DNA from: Syntrophus gentianae
GTDB taxonomy: Bacteria; Desulfobacterota; Syntrophia; Syntrophales; Syntrophaceae
Assembly (NCBI RefSeq): GCF_900109885.1
Contig: NZ_FOBS01000007.1
Coordinates: 62,001-126,000, forward strand
DNA: 64,000 bases
Direction of reading: 5' to 3'
Position 1 is the first letter of the stretch. Each line of letters starts with the position of its first letter. The position numbers were made by a program, and so were the translations under genes. This document shows positions 18,386 to 27,826 of the stretch, in pieces. The notes beneath the pieces were generated by a model that did no database searches, was not told the DNA's origin, and was given only the letters and a program-made list of their open reading frames with translations.

Positions 18386-20611
18386 ATGGAAAAATCTTTA
18401 AAGGGGAGATCCCCGACGGCGAACGCGATGGTTGACCTTCAGGGGCATATCGAGCGCGTCACGTTCATCAACGAGGAAAATGGCTATACCGTTGCCCGCG
18501 TGAAAGTTCCCGGCCGCCGGGAGCCGGTGACCGTCGTGGGCGGCATGATGAACCCCATGCCGGGTGAAAAAGTCCGGATGAAAGGGGAATGGACGAACCA
18601 TCCCCGATTCGGCGAACAGTTCCGCATCGTTTTCTGCGAGTCCTCCGTGCCGGCAACGGTCTACGGCATCGAGAAATATCTCGGGTCGGGGCTGATCAAG
18701 GGGATCGGACCCGTCATGGCCCGGCGGATGGTGGAGAGATTCGGCGAAGCGACCCTGGAGATCATTGAGTCCGAAAGCTCCCGCCTTCTTGAGGTGGAGG
18801 GAATCGGAGAAAAAAGGGTGGCCATGATCCTCAAGGCCTGGGAGGAACAGCGGGAAATCCGGGCCATCATGCTTTTTCTGCAGTCCCATGGGGTCAGCGC
18901 CTCCTATGCCTCCCGGATATTCCGGCAGTACGGCAATGCCGCCGTTAAAGTGCTTCAGGAAAATCCCTACCGTCTGGCCACGGACATCTTCGGCGTCGGT
19001 TTCCTCACCGCCGACCGGATTGCCGAAAAAATGGGCTTTGCCCGCGATTCCCGTCTGCGGGCGGAAGCGGGGATTCTCTTCGTCCTCCATGAGCTGGCCG
19101 ATGAGGGCCATGTCCTCTATCCCGCCGAACTCCTGATCCGTAAGTGTCAGGAAATCCTGGAGATCGATCCGGAAATCATCGCTGCGGCCCTTGAAGCGGC
19201 CGCCGGGGAGCGCCGGATCGTCATCGAGGAGGGACTGGCTTTCCCCGAGGCGCAACCGGAGTTGATCAGGGATCGGGCCGTTTATCTGGCCAAGTATCAC
19301 CTTTCCGAAACGCAGGCCGCCGCCCGGCTGAAAACGCTGCTGACCACCCCCTCGGCGCTTCGGCCGATCGATGGGGAGAAGACCCTGGTCTGGGTGCAGG
19401 AAAAACTATCTCTCCGTCTTGCGGATAACCAGATCGAAGCGATTCGCGCTGCCGTTTCAAACAAGGTCCTGGTCATTACCGGCGGGCCGGGGACGGGGAA
19501 AACCACGATCATCAACGCCATCCTCCGTATTTTCTCCGCCTCCGGGGCAAAGATCCTGCTGGCGGCGCCTACGGGACGGGCAACCAAACGGATGAGTGAG
19601 GCCACGGGCCGGGAGGCGAAGACGATTCATCGCCTGCTGGAATACAGCCCGCAGAAAGGCGGCTTTCAGAAAGACGAGACGTCTCCCCTGGACTGCCAGG
19701 TGCTTATTGTCGACGAGGCCTCCATGATCGACGTGATCCTGATGCACCACCTCCTCAAGGCGATTCCGGCCTCGGCGACATTTATCCTGGTGGGGGACGG
19801 AGATCAGCTCCCTTCCGTGGGGGCGGGGAGCGTCCTGACCGATGTGATGAAATCGCGCCGCATTCCGGTTGTTGAACTGCGGGAGATCTTCCGCCAGGCC
19901 AGGGAAAGCTCGATTGTCCTCAATGCGCACCGGATCAACCGGGGAGAGATTCCCCGCCTTCTATCCACCCAGGACGGGCTGGACGATTTCTATTTTGTGG
20001 AGCAGGAGGACCCGGAGAAGGTCCTGGAGCTGATTGTCCGTCTGGTAACGGAGCGTATTCCCCAGCGCTTCGGCCTCGACCCCCTGGAGGATATCCAGGT
20101 CCTGACCCCCATGCACCGGGGGCTCGTGGGGGCGGGAAACCTGAACAGCGTTTTACAGAAGGCGCTGAATCCGGGAGAGGAGGGCCTGCAGCGAGGAGGG
20201 CGTTTTTACCGCGTCGGGGACAAAGTGATGCAGATCCGCAACAATTACGACCGGGAGGTCTATAACGGCGATATCGGACGGATCGTCCGGCTGGACAGTG
20301 AACTACAGGAGGCCACCCTGACCTTTGACGGCCGTGAGGTCGTCTACGATTACGGCGATCTGGAGGAGATTGTCCTGTCCTACGCCGTTTCGGTGCACAA
20401 ATCCCAGGGGGCCGAGTATCCCGCGGTGGTCCTGCCGCTGCTCATGCAGCATTATCTGCTTCTCCAGCGGAACCTTCTCTATACGGCGGTGACGCGGGGA
20501 AAGAAACTGGTGGTGATCGTGGGAACAAAAAAAGCCCTGGCCATCGCCGTCCGCAACGACAAAACACGGCAGCGCTTTTCCCTTCTCAGTCAGCGCTTAC
20601 GGATGCCCTGA
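18386..20611 (+). CDS. recD2: RecD2-like SF1B ATP-dependent DNA helicase
   Basis: 741 residues, the usual length for stand-alone RecD2. The N-terminal region has an OB-like domain (LQGHIERVTFINEENGYTVA), helix-hairpin-helix segments (GIGPVMARRMVERFGEA; EVEGIGEKRVAMILKAW), then the helicase core. Walker A is GGPGTGKTT at about residues 366-374; motif II is VDEASMID; GDGDQLPSVGAG is motif III; and VSVHKSQGAEYPAV with LLYTAVTRGKK are motifs V-VI. RecD2 enzymes unwind DNA 5' to 3' and act in DNA repair in organisms with or without RecBC. No RecB or RecC gene is in the window. Confidence 0.93.
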   Translation: MEKSLKGRSPTANAMVDLQGHIERVTFINEENGYTVARVKVPGRREPVTVVGGMMNPMPGEKVRMKGEWTNHPRFGEQFRIVFCESSVPATVYGIEKYLGSGLIKGIGPVMARRMVERFGEATLEIIESESSRLLEVEGIGEKRVAMILKAWEEQREIRAIMLFLQSHGVSASYASRIFRQYGNAAVKVLQENPYRLATDIFGVGFLTADRIAEKMGFARDSRLRAEAGILFVLHELADEGHVLYPAELLIRKCQEILEIDPEIIAAALEAAAGERRIVIEEGLAFPEAQPELIRDRAVYLAKYHLSETQAAARLKTLLTTPSALRPIDGEKTLVWVQEKLSLRLADNQIEAIRAAVSNKVLVITGGPGTGKTTIINAILRIFSASGAKILLAAPTGRATKRMSEATGREAKTIHRLLEYSPQKGGFQKDETSPLDCQVLIVDEASMIDVILMHHLLKAIPASATFILVGDGDQLPSVGAGSVLTDVMKSRRIPVVELREIFRQARESSIVLNAHRINRGEIPRLLSTQDGLDDFYFVEQEDPEKVLELIVRLVTERIPQRFGLDPLEDIQVLTPMHRGLVGAGNLNSVLQKALNPGEEGLQRGGRFYRVGDKVMQIRNNYDREVYNGDIGRIVRLDSELQEATLTFDGREVVYDYGDLEEIVLSYAVSVHKSQGAEYPAVVLPLLMQHYLLLQRNLLYTAVTRGKKLVVIVGTKKALAIAVRNDKTRQRFSLLSQRLRMP

Positions 20612-20702
20612 ATGCGTAATATCTGCCAGGGAAATCATGGTGAATATCCAATCATTACGATGTTGCTCGTAGATTCTGTTTGAGGGGACAGAGGACCATA
20701 AG

Positions 20703-23138
20703 ATGCACGATCCATCGGGAACAAATCGGGAACTGCTCGAAGAAAATGACGCTTTAAGGCGGAAAATCAAAGAGCTGGAGTTCTCGGAAGCCGAACGCAG
20801 ACGGGCTTTGGGAGAACTGGACGTCATCAAATGCCGCCTGTCCAGGGCAGAGATCATTTCCCGATCAGGCAATTGGGAGTTCGATCTGAAGTTGAAGCGC
20901 GTATTTGCCTCGGAAGGAGCGCGAAAGATCTACGGGATCAGCGAGCGGGAATGGACAATTCCGGAAGTGCAGAAGGTCCCTCTTCCGGAATACAGAGGCT
21001 TACTCGATCAAGCTCTCCTAGAGCTGGTTCAAAAGGGCCGTCCGTACGATGTCGAATTTAAAATTCGCCGTCCCGATACCGGCGAGATTGCCGATATCCA
21101 CTCCGTTGCAGAATATGATCCCCATAGGAAAGTGGTCTTCGGTATTCTTCAGGACATCACCGAGCGCAAAAGGGCAGAGGAGGAGTTGCGCTGGAAAACG
21201 GCCTTGCTCGAAGCACAGGTAAACACTTCCATTGACGGCATCCTGGTGGTCGATGGAAATCACAAAAGGATTCTCAGCAATAGACAGTTCGTCGAATTGT
21301 GGAATATTCCCGAGTATCTGATTCATGAAGCGGACGATGCGACGCTCCTGAGTCATGTCGTCAGTATGCTCAAAGATCCTGGGGAATTTCTGGAAAAGGT
21401 CGGGTACCTTTACGAACATCCTCATGAGACCAGCCAGGACGAAATTGAATTCAAAAGCGGCAAGGTTCTGGATCGATATTCGGCTCCTGTTGCCGATGAG
21501 AAGGGACACTCCTATGGGAGGATCTGGGTGTTCCGTGATATTACGGAGCGCAAGCAGGCAGAAGAAGCCTTGATGTCCAAAAACCAGCAGTTGCTGGATA
21601 TTATCAATTTCCTTCCTGACGCGACTCTGGTCATCGACAGGAAAAATAGAGTGATTGCCTGGAACAAGGCGATGGAGACGATGACAGGGGTGAAAGCGGA
21701 AGAAATGCTCGGGAAGGATCACTATGAATACGCCATCCCTTTCTACGGGGAGAGGCGGCCCATCCTCGTCGACATGGCCCTTGGTCCGGTAAAAATGAAG
21801 GACAGCCATTACACGGCCCTTCGGCAGGCAGGCAGCATCCTTTTCGGAGAAGCCTATGCCCCGGCCCTTCCTGCCGGCGAAGTTTTCTTATCCGCGACAG
21901 CATCCGTTTTGCGCAATTCCAGGGGAGAGGCCATCGCCGCCATAGAATGCATCCGTGATATCACGGAACATAAGAGGATCGAGGCCCGTCTGAATCGAGC
22001 GGAAAAGATGGAAGCGCTGGGAACGCTTGCCGGAGGTGTGGCCCATGACCTGAATAATGTCCTCGGTGTGCTCGTTGGATACTCGGAGCTGTTGGTGGAA
22101 AAACTGCAGCAGAAGGACCCTCTGAAAAATTATGCGCAACATATTCTGAAATCCAGTGAAAGGGGGGCATCCATCATTCAGGACCTGTTGACGATGGCAA
22201 GACGGGGTGTGTCCGTTTCGGATGTTGTCAACCTCAATAAGGTCGTCACGGATTATCTGGAGTCTCCGGAGCATGAGAAACTTCAGTCCTATCACGAGAA
22301 GATCCGGGTCAAGGTGGAGCTTGCCGATGATCTATTAAATATCAAGGGATCGCCGGTCCACCTGGGCAAGACCGTCATGAATCTCGTTTCCAACGCCGCA
22401 GAGGCCATTCCCGGCGCGGGAACGATATCGATCAGAACGGAGAACCGTTATCTGGATTATGCGATCGACGGATATGATAATCTGCAGGAAGGCGATTATG
22501 CCCTTCTATCCGTTTCCGATACGGGAGTTGGAATACCGGCGAAAGACATCGGGAAGATCTTTGAGCCGTTCTATACGAAGAAGGTCATGGGACGCAGTGG
22601 GACGGGCCTGGGATTGGCCGTTGTCTGGGGAACCATGAAGGATCATCACGGATATATTGATGTAAAAAGCGGTGAAGGTGCAGGAAGCACGTTTACGCTT
22701 TATTTCCCTGTAACTCGGGAGGGATTGTTAAGGGAAAGAGAGAAAAGGGATATTGCTTCGTATAAGGGGCGGGGCGAGTCCATTCTCGTCATTGACGATA
22801 TGGAGTTTCAACGGGAGCTTGCCGATAATCTACTGACAAATTTAAATTATGAGGTCCATACCGTTTCCAGTGGAGAAGAGGCCGTTTCCTACCTCAGAAC
22901 CCATCAGGCGGACCTGTTGCTGCTGGATATGATCATGGACCCGGGCATTGACGGATTGGAGACTTTCAGAAGAATACGTGAGATAAAACCCGACCAGAAG
23001 GCCGTTATCGTGAGTGGTTTTGCAGAAACCGAGCGGGTCGGAAAGGCTCAGGAACTCGGTGCGGGTGAGTATGTCAGAAAACCCTACAGTTTGGAAAGGA
23101 TCGGCCTGGCCATAAGGAGGGAACTTGACCGGAAATAG
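20703..23138 (+). CDS. PAS-domain hybrid histidine kinase with receiver domain
   Basis: 811 residues. The N-terminus has a coiled coil (about 6-45, rich in Glu, Leu and Arg). Three PAS/PAC modules follow (about 50-160, 165-290, 295-425; each PAC ends with DITERK- or DITEHK-like sequence). The HisKA domain has the phosphoacceptor in GGVAHDLNN (His448), then an HATPase domain (NLVSNAAEAI, SDTGVGIP, GTGLGLAV), and a C-terminal receiver with phosphoacceptor Asp742 in LLLLDMIMDPG and conserved Lys in YVRKPYSL. No membrane segment is seen, so it is probably cytoplasmic. Architecture resembles the kinase at the left edge of the window but without PocR or GAF domains. Neither has an adjacent regulator gene. 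Confidence 0.93.
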   Translation: MHDPSGTNRELLEENDALRRKIKELEFSEAERRRALGELDVIKCRLSRAEIISRSGNWEFDLKLKRVFASEGARKIYGISEREWTIPEVQKVPLPEYRGLLDQALLELVQKGRPYDVEFKIRRPDTGEIADIHSVAEYDPHRKVVFGILQDITERKRAEEELRWKTALLEAQVNTSIDGILVVDGNHKRILSNRQFVELWNIPEYLIHEADDATLLSHVVSMLKDPGEFLEKVGYLYEHPHETSQDEIEFKSGKVLDRYSAPVADEKGHSYGRIWVFRDITERKQAEEALMSKNQQLLDIINFLPDATLVIDRKNRVIAWNKAMETMTGVKAEEMLGKDHYEYAIPFYGERRPILVDMALGPVKMKDSHYTALRQAGSILFGEAYAPALPAGEVFLSATASVLRNSRGEAIAAIECIRDITEHKRIEARLNRAEKMEALGTLAGGVAHDLNNVLGVLVGYSELLVEKLQQKDPLKNYAQHILKSSERGASIIQDLLTMARRGVSVSDVVNLNKVVTDYLESPEHEKLQSYHEKIRVKVELADDLLNIKGSPVHLGKTVMNLVSNAAEAIPGAGTISIRTENRYLDYAIDGYDNLQEGDYALLSVSDTGVGIPAKDIGKIFEPFYTKKVMGRSGTGLGLAVVWGTMKDHHGYIDVKSGEGAGSTFTLYFPVTREGLLREREKRDIASYKGRGESILVIDDMEFQRELADNLLTNLNYEVHTVSSGEEAVSYLRTHQADLLLLDMIMDPGIDGLETFRRIREIKPDQKAVIVSGFAETERVGKAQELGAGEYVRKPYSLERIGLAIRRELDRK

Positions 23139-23350
23139 AAGAGAAATTTTCTCCGCCGCTTCCCAAGTATTTTGATGGCAAAGATATCTTCCTCCTTAAG
23201 TAGCTTATCCCCCACTTTCCGGTACCAGACCTTTAAAATACTTCTGCCTTTATATTAACACTTCTGGTATATTTTCATCATGTAAAAGAAAGTTTTTTTG
23301 CTTTATTATCTAAAGAATTATAAAACTTTATTCAAAGAAAGGAGTCATTT

Positions 23351-24859
23351 ATGGCAAACATCACCTTTCATGTTCCTTACGATACAAGGGATTTCGAAAT
23401 AGCGGACCCGTATACGGAATCATACAAGGTCGTTATGACCTCGTCCAAGATTACGGTCTACTGGGATTCTGCCCACGAATACAAGACCATATTTTATGGT
23501 TCTTTCCATATATCCGGTGAAGATGTAGACGGAACTGTGACGAAGGTCGAAGATTACCGTGAGGGTGCAAAGGTTTACACCGCCAGCAATCTTAATTATG
23601 ATGTTGATACCTTCCTGAGTTACGCCGCAGCGGGGAACGCAAGAGGTTTTCTGACAGACGTCCTGAAGTACAATGATGCGGTCACGGGCTCATCCGGCTC
23701 CGATTACCTGGAATCCTTTGCCGGAAACGACACCATCTACGGAATGGGCGGCAACGATAAGCTGTATGGCGGCACCGGCAATGACATACTCGATGGCGGC
23801 GCCGGAAATGATTATATGGAGGGCGGGGCCGGCAACGACACCTACTATATCAACAGCACGGGAGATTCCGTCTATGAGGCTGCGGGCGCCGGGACTGATA
23901 GAGTCTATGCCTCTGTCAGCGATACCCTGGATGCCAATGTGGAAAATCTTTACCTTTCCGGCACGGCGGCCAATGGAACCGGCAATACACTGAACAATAG
24001 CATCCAAGGCACCGGCAATGTCAACAACCTCTATGGGCTTGCCGGAAACGACACCATCTACGGAATGGGCGGCAACGATAAGCTGTATGGCGACACCGGA
24101 AATGACACCCTTGATGGCGGCGTTGGAAATGATTATATGGCGGGCGGGGCCGGCAACGACACCTATTATATCAACAGCACGGGAGACTCCGTCTATGAGG
24201 CTGCGGGCGCCGGGACTGATAGAGCCTATGCCTCTGTCAGCGATACCCTGGATGCCAATGTGGAAAATCTTTACCTTTCCGGCACAGCGGCCAATGGAAA
24301 CGGCAATACCCTGAACAATATCATCCAAGGCACCAGCAAAGTAAACATCCTGTCTGGGCTTGCCGGCAACGATTCCCTTTACGGACTGGTCGGCAACGAT
24401 ACCCTCAAGGGCGGCAGTGGCAATGATAAGATTTATGGCGGCACCGGCAATGATGTCCTGTACGGCGGCGCCGGCAATGACATAGTAAAAGGCGGGGCAG
24501 GTCAGGACCGATTCGTGTTTTTAGAATCCGGCGCAACCAATAAAGACAGTATCAGCGGCTTTTCGCACACGGACGATACGATCGTGCTGAAGGACATTCT
24601 GGACGGTTTGGATAATGATTCAATACGGGGTCTTTCTTTTAATGTAAGTGATGTGCTGACGACCACCCATTATTTCGAAGGAGCCGGAAAAACGGGCAGC
24701 GGTGTTCACGATGCCAGTGGCATTTACAACGATACGGCGACCGGTAACATCTATTACAATCCCACGGGCAGTACCGCTGGAGATTCCGTTTTGATCTGCA
24801 CCGTAGGCGTCTCAACGGCCGCTTCGTTGAGTAATACGGACTTTGTCTACTCTGCTTGA
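23351..24859 (+). CDS. RTX (hemolysin-type calcium-binding repeat) protein
   Basis: 502 residues. The first 110 residues (MANITFHVPYDTRD...) match no family I recognise. From about residue 120 it has glycine-rich nonapeptides of the GGxGxDxUx type (GMGGNDKLYGGTGNDILDGGAGNDYM and similar, in blocks), separated by a 60-residue spacer YYINSTGDSVYEAAGAGTDR. The 107-residue unit is repeated almost exactly, with a third partial copy. After the last RTX block comes DRFVFLESGATNKDSISGF and an end domain typical for type I secretion substrates. Such proteins fold on calcium binding outside the cell. There is no signal peptide and no ABC exporter gene nearby. The start is set by AAAGGAG just upstream of 23351. 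Confidence 0.9.
   Translation: MANITFHVPYDTRDFEIADPYTESYKVVMTSSKITVYWDSAHEYKTIFYGSFHISGEDVDGTVTKVEDYREGAKVYTASNLNYDVDTFLSYAAAGNARGFLTDVLKYNDAVTGSSGSDYLESFAGNDTIYGMGGNDKLYGGTGNDILDGGAGNDYMEGGAGNDTYYINSTGDSVYEAAGAGTDRVYASVSDTLDANVENLYLSGTAANGTGNTLNNSIQGTGNVNNLYGLAGNDTIYGMGGNDKLYGDTGNDTLDGGVGNDYMAGGAGNDTYYINSTGDSVYEAAGAGTDRAYASVSDTLDANVENLYLSGTAANGNGNTLNNIIQGTSKVNILSGLAGNDSLYGLVGNDTLKGGSGNDKIYGGTGNDVLYGGAGNDIVKGGAGQDRFVFLESGATNKDSISGFSHTDDTIVLKDILDGLDNDSIRGLSFNVSDVLTTTHYFEGAGKTGSGVHDASGIYNDTATGNIYYNPTGSTAGDSVLICTVGVSTAASLSNTDFVYSA
23721..24362 (+). repeat. In-frame tandem repeat of 321 bp inside RTX gene
   Basis: Unit one (23721-24041) and unit two (24042-24362) are nearly identical. The conserved GCCGGAAACGA start recurs 321 bases (107 codons) later, and a diverged third unit begins at about 24363 in the same register. 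This is a recent duplication within the gene. Confidence 0.85.
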
Positions 24860-24885
24860 GCAGTTTCCAGGATCACATGATCATA

Positions 24886-24921
24886 CAACGGGGCGCAGTA
24901 AAAAGCGGCCCGTTGTTTTTT
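24886..24921 (+). terminator. Intrinsic terminator after RTX gene
   Basis: An 11-base arm (CAACGGGGCGC) pairs with 24905-24915 with one mismatch; loop of 8 bases; six T residues follow. It ends 62 bases after the RTX stop. Confidence 0.8.
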
Positions 24922-24973
24922 CGAAACATGTTGTGGCACTGCCAGAGAAAAGTCGTACGGCAAGTGCTTTCGA

Positions 24974-26119
24974 TTAAGGGATGAGGTCACCGGATGAAAC
25001 CTGCTTTTTCAGAAGAAAGCGACCCTCTTTATCCACCTGGTAGAGGACATAGAGATCGTTGACCACATCGCCCCTGGTGTTGAAAAAGATCTCCCCTGTC
25101 AATCCGGATTTTTTGAAATAGCGGCGGTGGAGATAATCGGATACCTTCGAAGCATCCGCTGACTGGATTGCTTGAATACTCTCCGAAAGAGCAAGAAGGG
25201 CGTTGCCCGCCAGGAGGCCATAAATGGAGGACGGCCGGTATCCATAAACCTGTTGAAACCGGTTGAGAAACGTCTTTGTCCTTGGGTTTTCCAGCTGGTC
25301 GGGATTCGGTGGGCTCAGGATGAAGAAATGGGCAGCCGCCCTGGTTCCGGCAACTGTAATCAAACCGGGATTGTTCGTTGCGTCTCCCCCCATGAAAGGG
25401 ACTTTCCAGGAGAGGCGTTCCCGTGCCTGGAGGAGTCGTCCGGCTTCAGGATAATAGCCGGCGAAGAAGACGACTTCCGGGGCCGTTTCCCGGACCTTTT
25501 CAAGAAGGCCCGAGTCATCTGCCTGGTTGGGTGTAAGAGCGCCATAAAAAACGGGCGGCATCATCCAGGCATTCAACTGGTCCTGGATGGCCTCTCCCAA
25601 GCCCTTTCCGTAAAGACTGTTGTCGTGAAGGAGGGCGACTTTCCGAAGGTTCGTTTTCCGTAGAATTTTGATCAGGGCCTTGGCCTGTTCGTCATCCCGG
25701 GGACAGGTGCGGAAGAAATAGGGAAAGCCCTTCTCCGTCAGGGAGACCTCTGTGGCGCCGTAGGCGATCTGCATTAGCCCGGCATCGGAAAAAACAGCCT
25801 GTACGGATTCTGTGCTTCCCGATTTAAAGGGGCCGACGACGGCGACTATTCCCTGCCGGACAAGCTTTTCCGCCGCTGCCTTGGCCGCTTGGGCGCTTTC
25901 TCCCTCATCCTCGAAGGCCAGCTCCACGTTCCGTCCCAGCAGACCTCCCTGGTCGTTGATGTCCGTGGTGAGGAGCGTCAGGACATGCCTCGCCTCTTTA
26001 CCCACATTGGCGTAGGATCCGCTCATCGGTCCAAGGACCCCGATCCTGAGCGGCGGTCCCGCGGCCCAAGCGCAATGGGCGAAGATCATCAGAAAGAGTA
26101 ACAGCAGCAATCTCTTCAC
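24974..26119 (-). CDS. ABC transporter periplasmic substrate-binding protein (branched-chain amino acid type)
   Basis: 381 residues, starting at a GTG (26119) that gives a good signal peptide (KRLLLLLFLMIF, cleaved near AWA-AG) and has AGGGGG seven bases upstream. A longer in-frame extension upstream runs over another gene and is rejected. The mature protein has the Peripla_BP_6 fold: RIGVLGPMSGSYANVGKEA at the N-terminus, then GRNVELAFEDEGESAQAA and VVGPFKSGSTESVQAVF. LivK-type proteins bind Leu/Ile/Val, amides or short acids. No permease or ATPase genes (LivHMGF) are next to it, so it is an orphan here and could instead act as a sensory binding protein. Confidence 0.87.
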   Translation of the reverse strand: MKRLLLLLFLMIFAHCAWAAGPPLRIGVLGPMSGSYANVGKEARHVLTLLTTDINDQGGLLGRNVELAFEDEGESAQAAKAAAEKLVRQGIVAVVGPFKSGSTESVQAVFSDAGLMQIAYGATEVSLTEKGFPYFFRTCPRDDEQAKALIKILRKTNLRKVALLHDNSLYGKGLGEAIQDQLNAWMMPPVFYGALTPNQADDSGLLEKVRETAPEVVFFAGYYPEAGRLLQARERLSWKVPFMGGDATNNPGLITVAGTRAAAHFFILSPPNPDQLENPRTKTFLNRFQQVYGYRPSSIYGLLAGNALLALSESIQAIQSADASKVSDYLHRRYFKKSGLTGEIFFNTRGDVVNDLYVLYQVDKEGRFLLKKQVSSGDLIP

Positions 26120-26153
26120 AAAATATCCCCCTTCTAAACAACCAGCAAAGGTT

Positions 26154-27473
26154 TTATGGTACGGCGGTCTCAAGTATCCCGTAGAAGGCTCGTCGCACGG
26201 ATTCATCGTTGAGAATACCCAAATGCGTCGTATCGTAACCATAAATCCGAAAGGCTTCCATCTGAATTCGAGTATCCAGTTGACTGCGCAGGGTAATCGT
26301 TCCGTCGCTGCTTTGTCCCGACCTGTTGCGGTAACCGAAAAACAGGTGAAAGGGAAGATCTGTCGGCAAGGCCGTTCGATAGATATTCTCCAGAAAGGGA
26401 CTGTCCGTCGCCACGTCGCGCCACGAAGGCACCATGACGGGGGCCGTTTTCGTGCCCGCGCGGGCAGCTTCGACCCCTCCATAGGGCGAGGACAGGGAGA
26501 TGGACATTTTCAGGTAGGAAGGCTTACCATCCCGGCATAACCGGTCAATGGCCGAGCGGGCAACGAGTCCCCCCATGCTGTGTGCCACGATCACCAGACG
26601 GTTGATGCCATTGCCGGGGGTCTTGTCCATGTTTAGAATGTAATAGGCCAGGAAATTGCCAAGCCTCTCCAGGGGCAATCCCGAGGGATAATAAAAGAAC
26701 CAGGGCTGAAAGCGCTTCCGGTCCAGCCCTTCGACGAAGTATTTCCAGTCCCGCGGGGTCCCTTCGACGCCATGGACGAAGATAATCATCGTCTTGTTGC
26801 GGTCATAATCCTCCAATTGAAAAAAGGCGCCCTGGGTATGGGCCAGAAACTCCGTCGGCCGATAAAGCCCCATCGTGCCATAATGGGGATCGAAAAATTC
26901 ATCGTCGAGAGATTCATATTTATTGCTTTGCAACATGACCCGCGCATGGACCGGCAGATCCGATGTGGTGGGATGACCCACGTCAATGCGTATTTCCGGA
27001 CCGTTCACCAGGGCATTGTCTTCGGCCTTTTCCACTGTGATTGAGATGGAATTGCCGGAATTCGTCCGGCCGACGAGTTCGTCTCCATCAAAAAAACCAT
27101 CTTTATTAAGATCGGCGAAAAAGGAAAGGTCGTAGTTCCCTTCCGGGAGGAAGAGAGAGTAATACAGAAGCGGGGGACTGATGCTCCGGCTGGCGACGAT
27201 TTCCCGCGTCTTAAACCTGTCTGATACGGCGACAACCAGGAGCGGACCATCAAAAGGCCGGTTCAGAACGAGCTTGCCTGCAATGGCAAGGCAGGATTCG
27301 GGGGAAAGTTCACGCAGGGTTTCCATACGTGGTTTGTTCTGAAAGCTGTTTTCCAGGATTTTTTGTCTTTCCCAGAAGTTGAGGTAATCGCATCCGGACA
27401 GGAAAAGGAGAACAGGCAGTATCAGGAACCGGAGGGTCATTATGCCCGGGGGCCTTCGCTTCAAGATCTCCAT
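26154..27473 (-). CDS. Lipoprotein alpha/beta-hydrolase (putative esterase/lipase)
   Basis: 439 residues. The ATG at 27473 has GGGAGG seven bases upstream and gives a lipoprotein signal ending in LFLSGC; the ATG at 27440 is possible but lacks a site. Residues 60-150 form a beta-rich domain with an EF-hand-like DLNKDGFFDGDEL loop. The hydrolase part starts near KTMIIFVHGVEGTPRDW (oxyanion hole), has the nucleophile motif AHSMGGLVA, and the C-terminal His may be in TTHLGIL. Such enzymes cleave esters at the periplasmic face of a membrane. The binding-protein gene follows 34 bases downstream on the same strand, so they may share a transcript. Confidence 0.82.
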   Translation of the reverse strand: MEILKRRPPGIMTLRFLILPVLLFLSGCDYLNFWERQKILENSFQNKPRMETLRELSPESCLAIAGKLVLNRPFDGPLLVVAVSDRFKTREIVASRSISPPLLYYSLFLPEGNYDLSFFADLNKDGFFDGDELVGRTNSGNSISITVEKAEDNALVNGPEIRIDVGHPTTSDLPVHARVMLQSNKYESLDDEFFDPHYGTMGLYRPTEFLAHTQGAFFQLEDYDRNKTMIIFVHGVEGTPRDWKYFVEGLDRKRFQPWFFYYPSGLPLERLGNFLAYYILNMDKTPGNGINRLVIVAHSMGGLVARSAIDRLCRDGKPSYLKMSISLSSPYGGVEAARAGTKTAPVMVPSWRDVATDSPFLENIYRTALPTDLPFHLFFGYRNRSGQSSDGTITLRSQLDTRIQMEAFRIYGYDTTHLGILNDESVRRAFYGILETAVP

Positions 27474-27516
27474 GGATCAACCTCCCGATGGGGAAAGAAT
27501 TCCCCTTCCATTATTG

Positions 27517-27553
27517 AAAGGCGCATTGCATCGTTTTCCGATAGCGCCTTTTT
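27517..27553 (+). terminator. Hairpin with T run in grd upstream region
   Basis: AAAGGCGC (27517-27524) pairs with GCGCCTTT (27544-27551), loop of 19 bases, T run to 27553. There is no plus-strand gene before it, so it could end antisense transcription or act as a leader attenuator. Confidence 0.4.
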
Positions 27554-27670
27554 GCTTCCCGGCTATATCCGCCTGCGTCTCATATGTCCAGCTATCATTT
27601 TTAATAAGAAATTGGAACCCCTTTGATCGGGGAAAGAGGGATACGAGCAGCACCTGAAATTCTTTCCAGC

Positions 27671-27699
27671 TTGACACAGGAGTCGCTGTAATTTATTCT
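27671..27699 (+). promoter_or_regulatory. Probable sigma-70 promoter of grdEBCA
   Basis: Consensus TTGACA (27671-27676), 17-base spacer, TATTCT (27694-27699). It gives a leader of roughly 120 bases before the grdE ATG at 27827. Confidence 0.45.
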
Positions 27700-27826
27700 A
27701 AATTAAACCTTTTACAAGACTTCGCAGGAAAAAACCTCATTTATGAAGCGCTTGGGGAAAGGGCTTGGTCGAGGCAGGTCCGACTTACTCCAATCCGCAC
27801 CCGGACACAGAGAAGGAGAACTTATC

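Larger units (their letters stand above)
27474..27826. other. Divergent intergenic region upstream of grdE
   Basis: About 350 bases between the divergent lipoprotein hydrolase and grdE. It holds a hairpin at 27517-27553 and a likely promoter at 27671-27699. I looked for a glycine riboswitch and found none of its conserved core. Confidence 0.5.

Noticed and set aside
23700-24500. CRISPR-like repeat array
   Set aside because: The repeats are coding, in one frame, and give glycine-rich RTX nonapeptides.
26120-26482. N-terminal extension of the binding protein gene
   Set aside because: It would place 121 basic, non-family residues before the signal peptide and overlap the esterase gene in another frame.
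27560-27826. Glycine riboswitch upstream of grdE
   Set aside because: None of the conserved core segments of the aptamer were found in this region.
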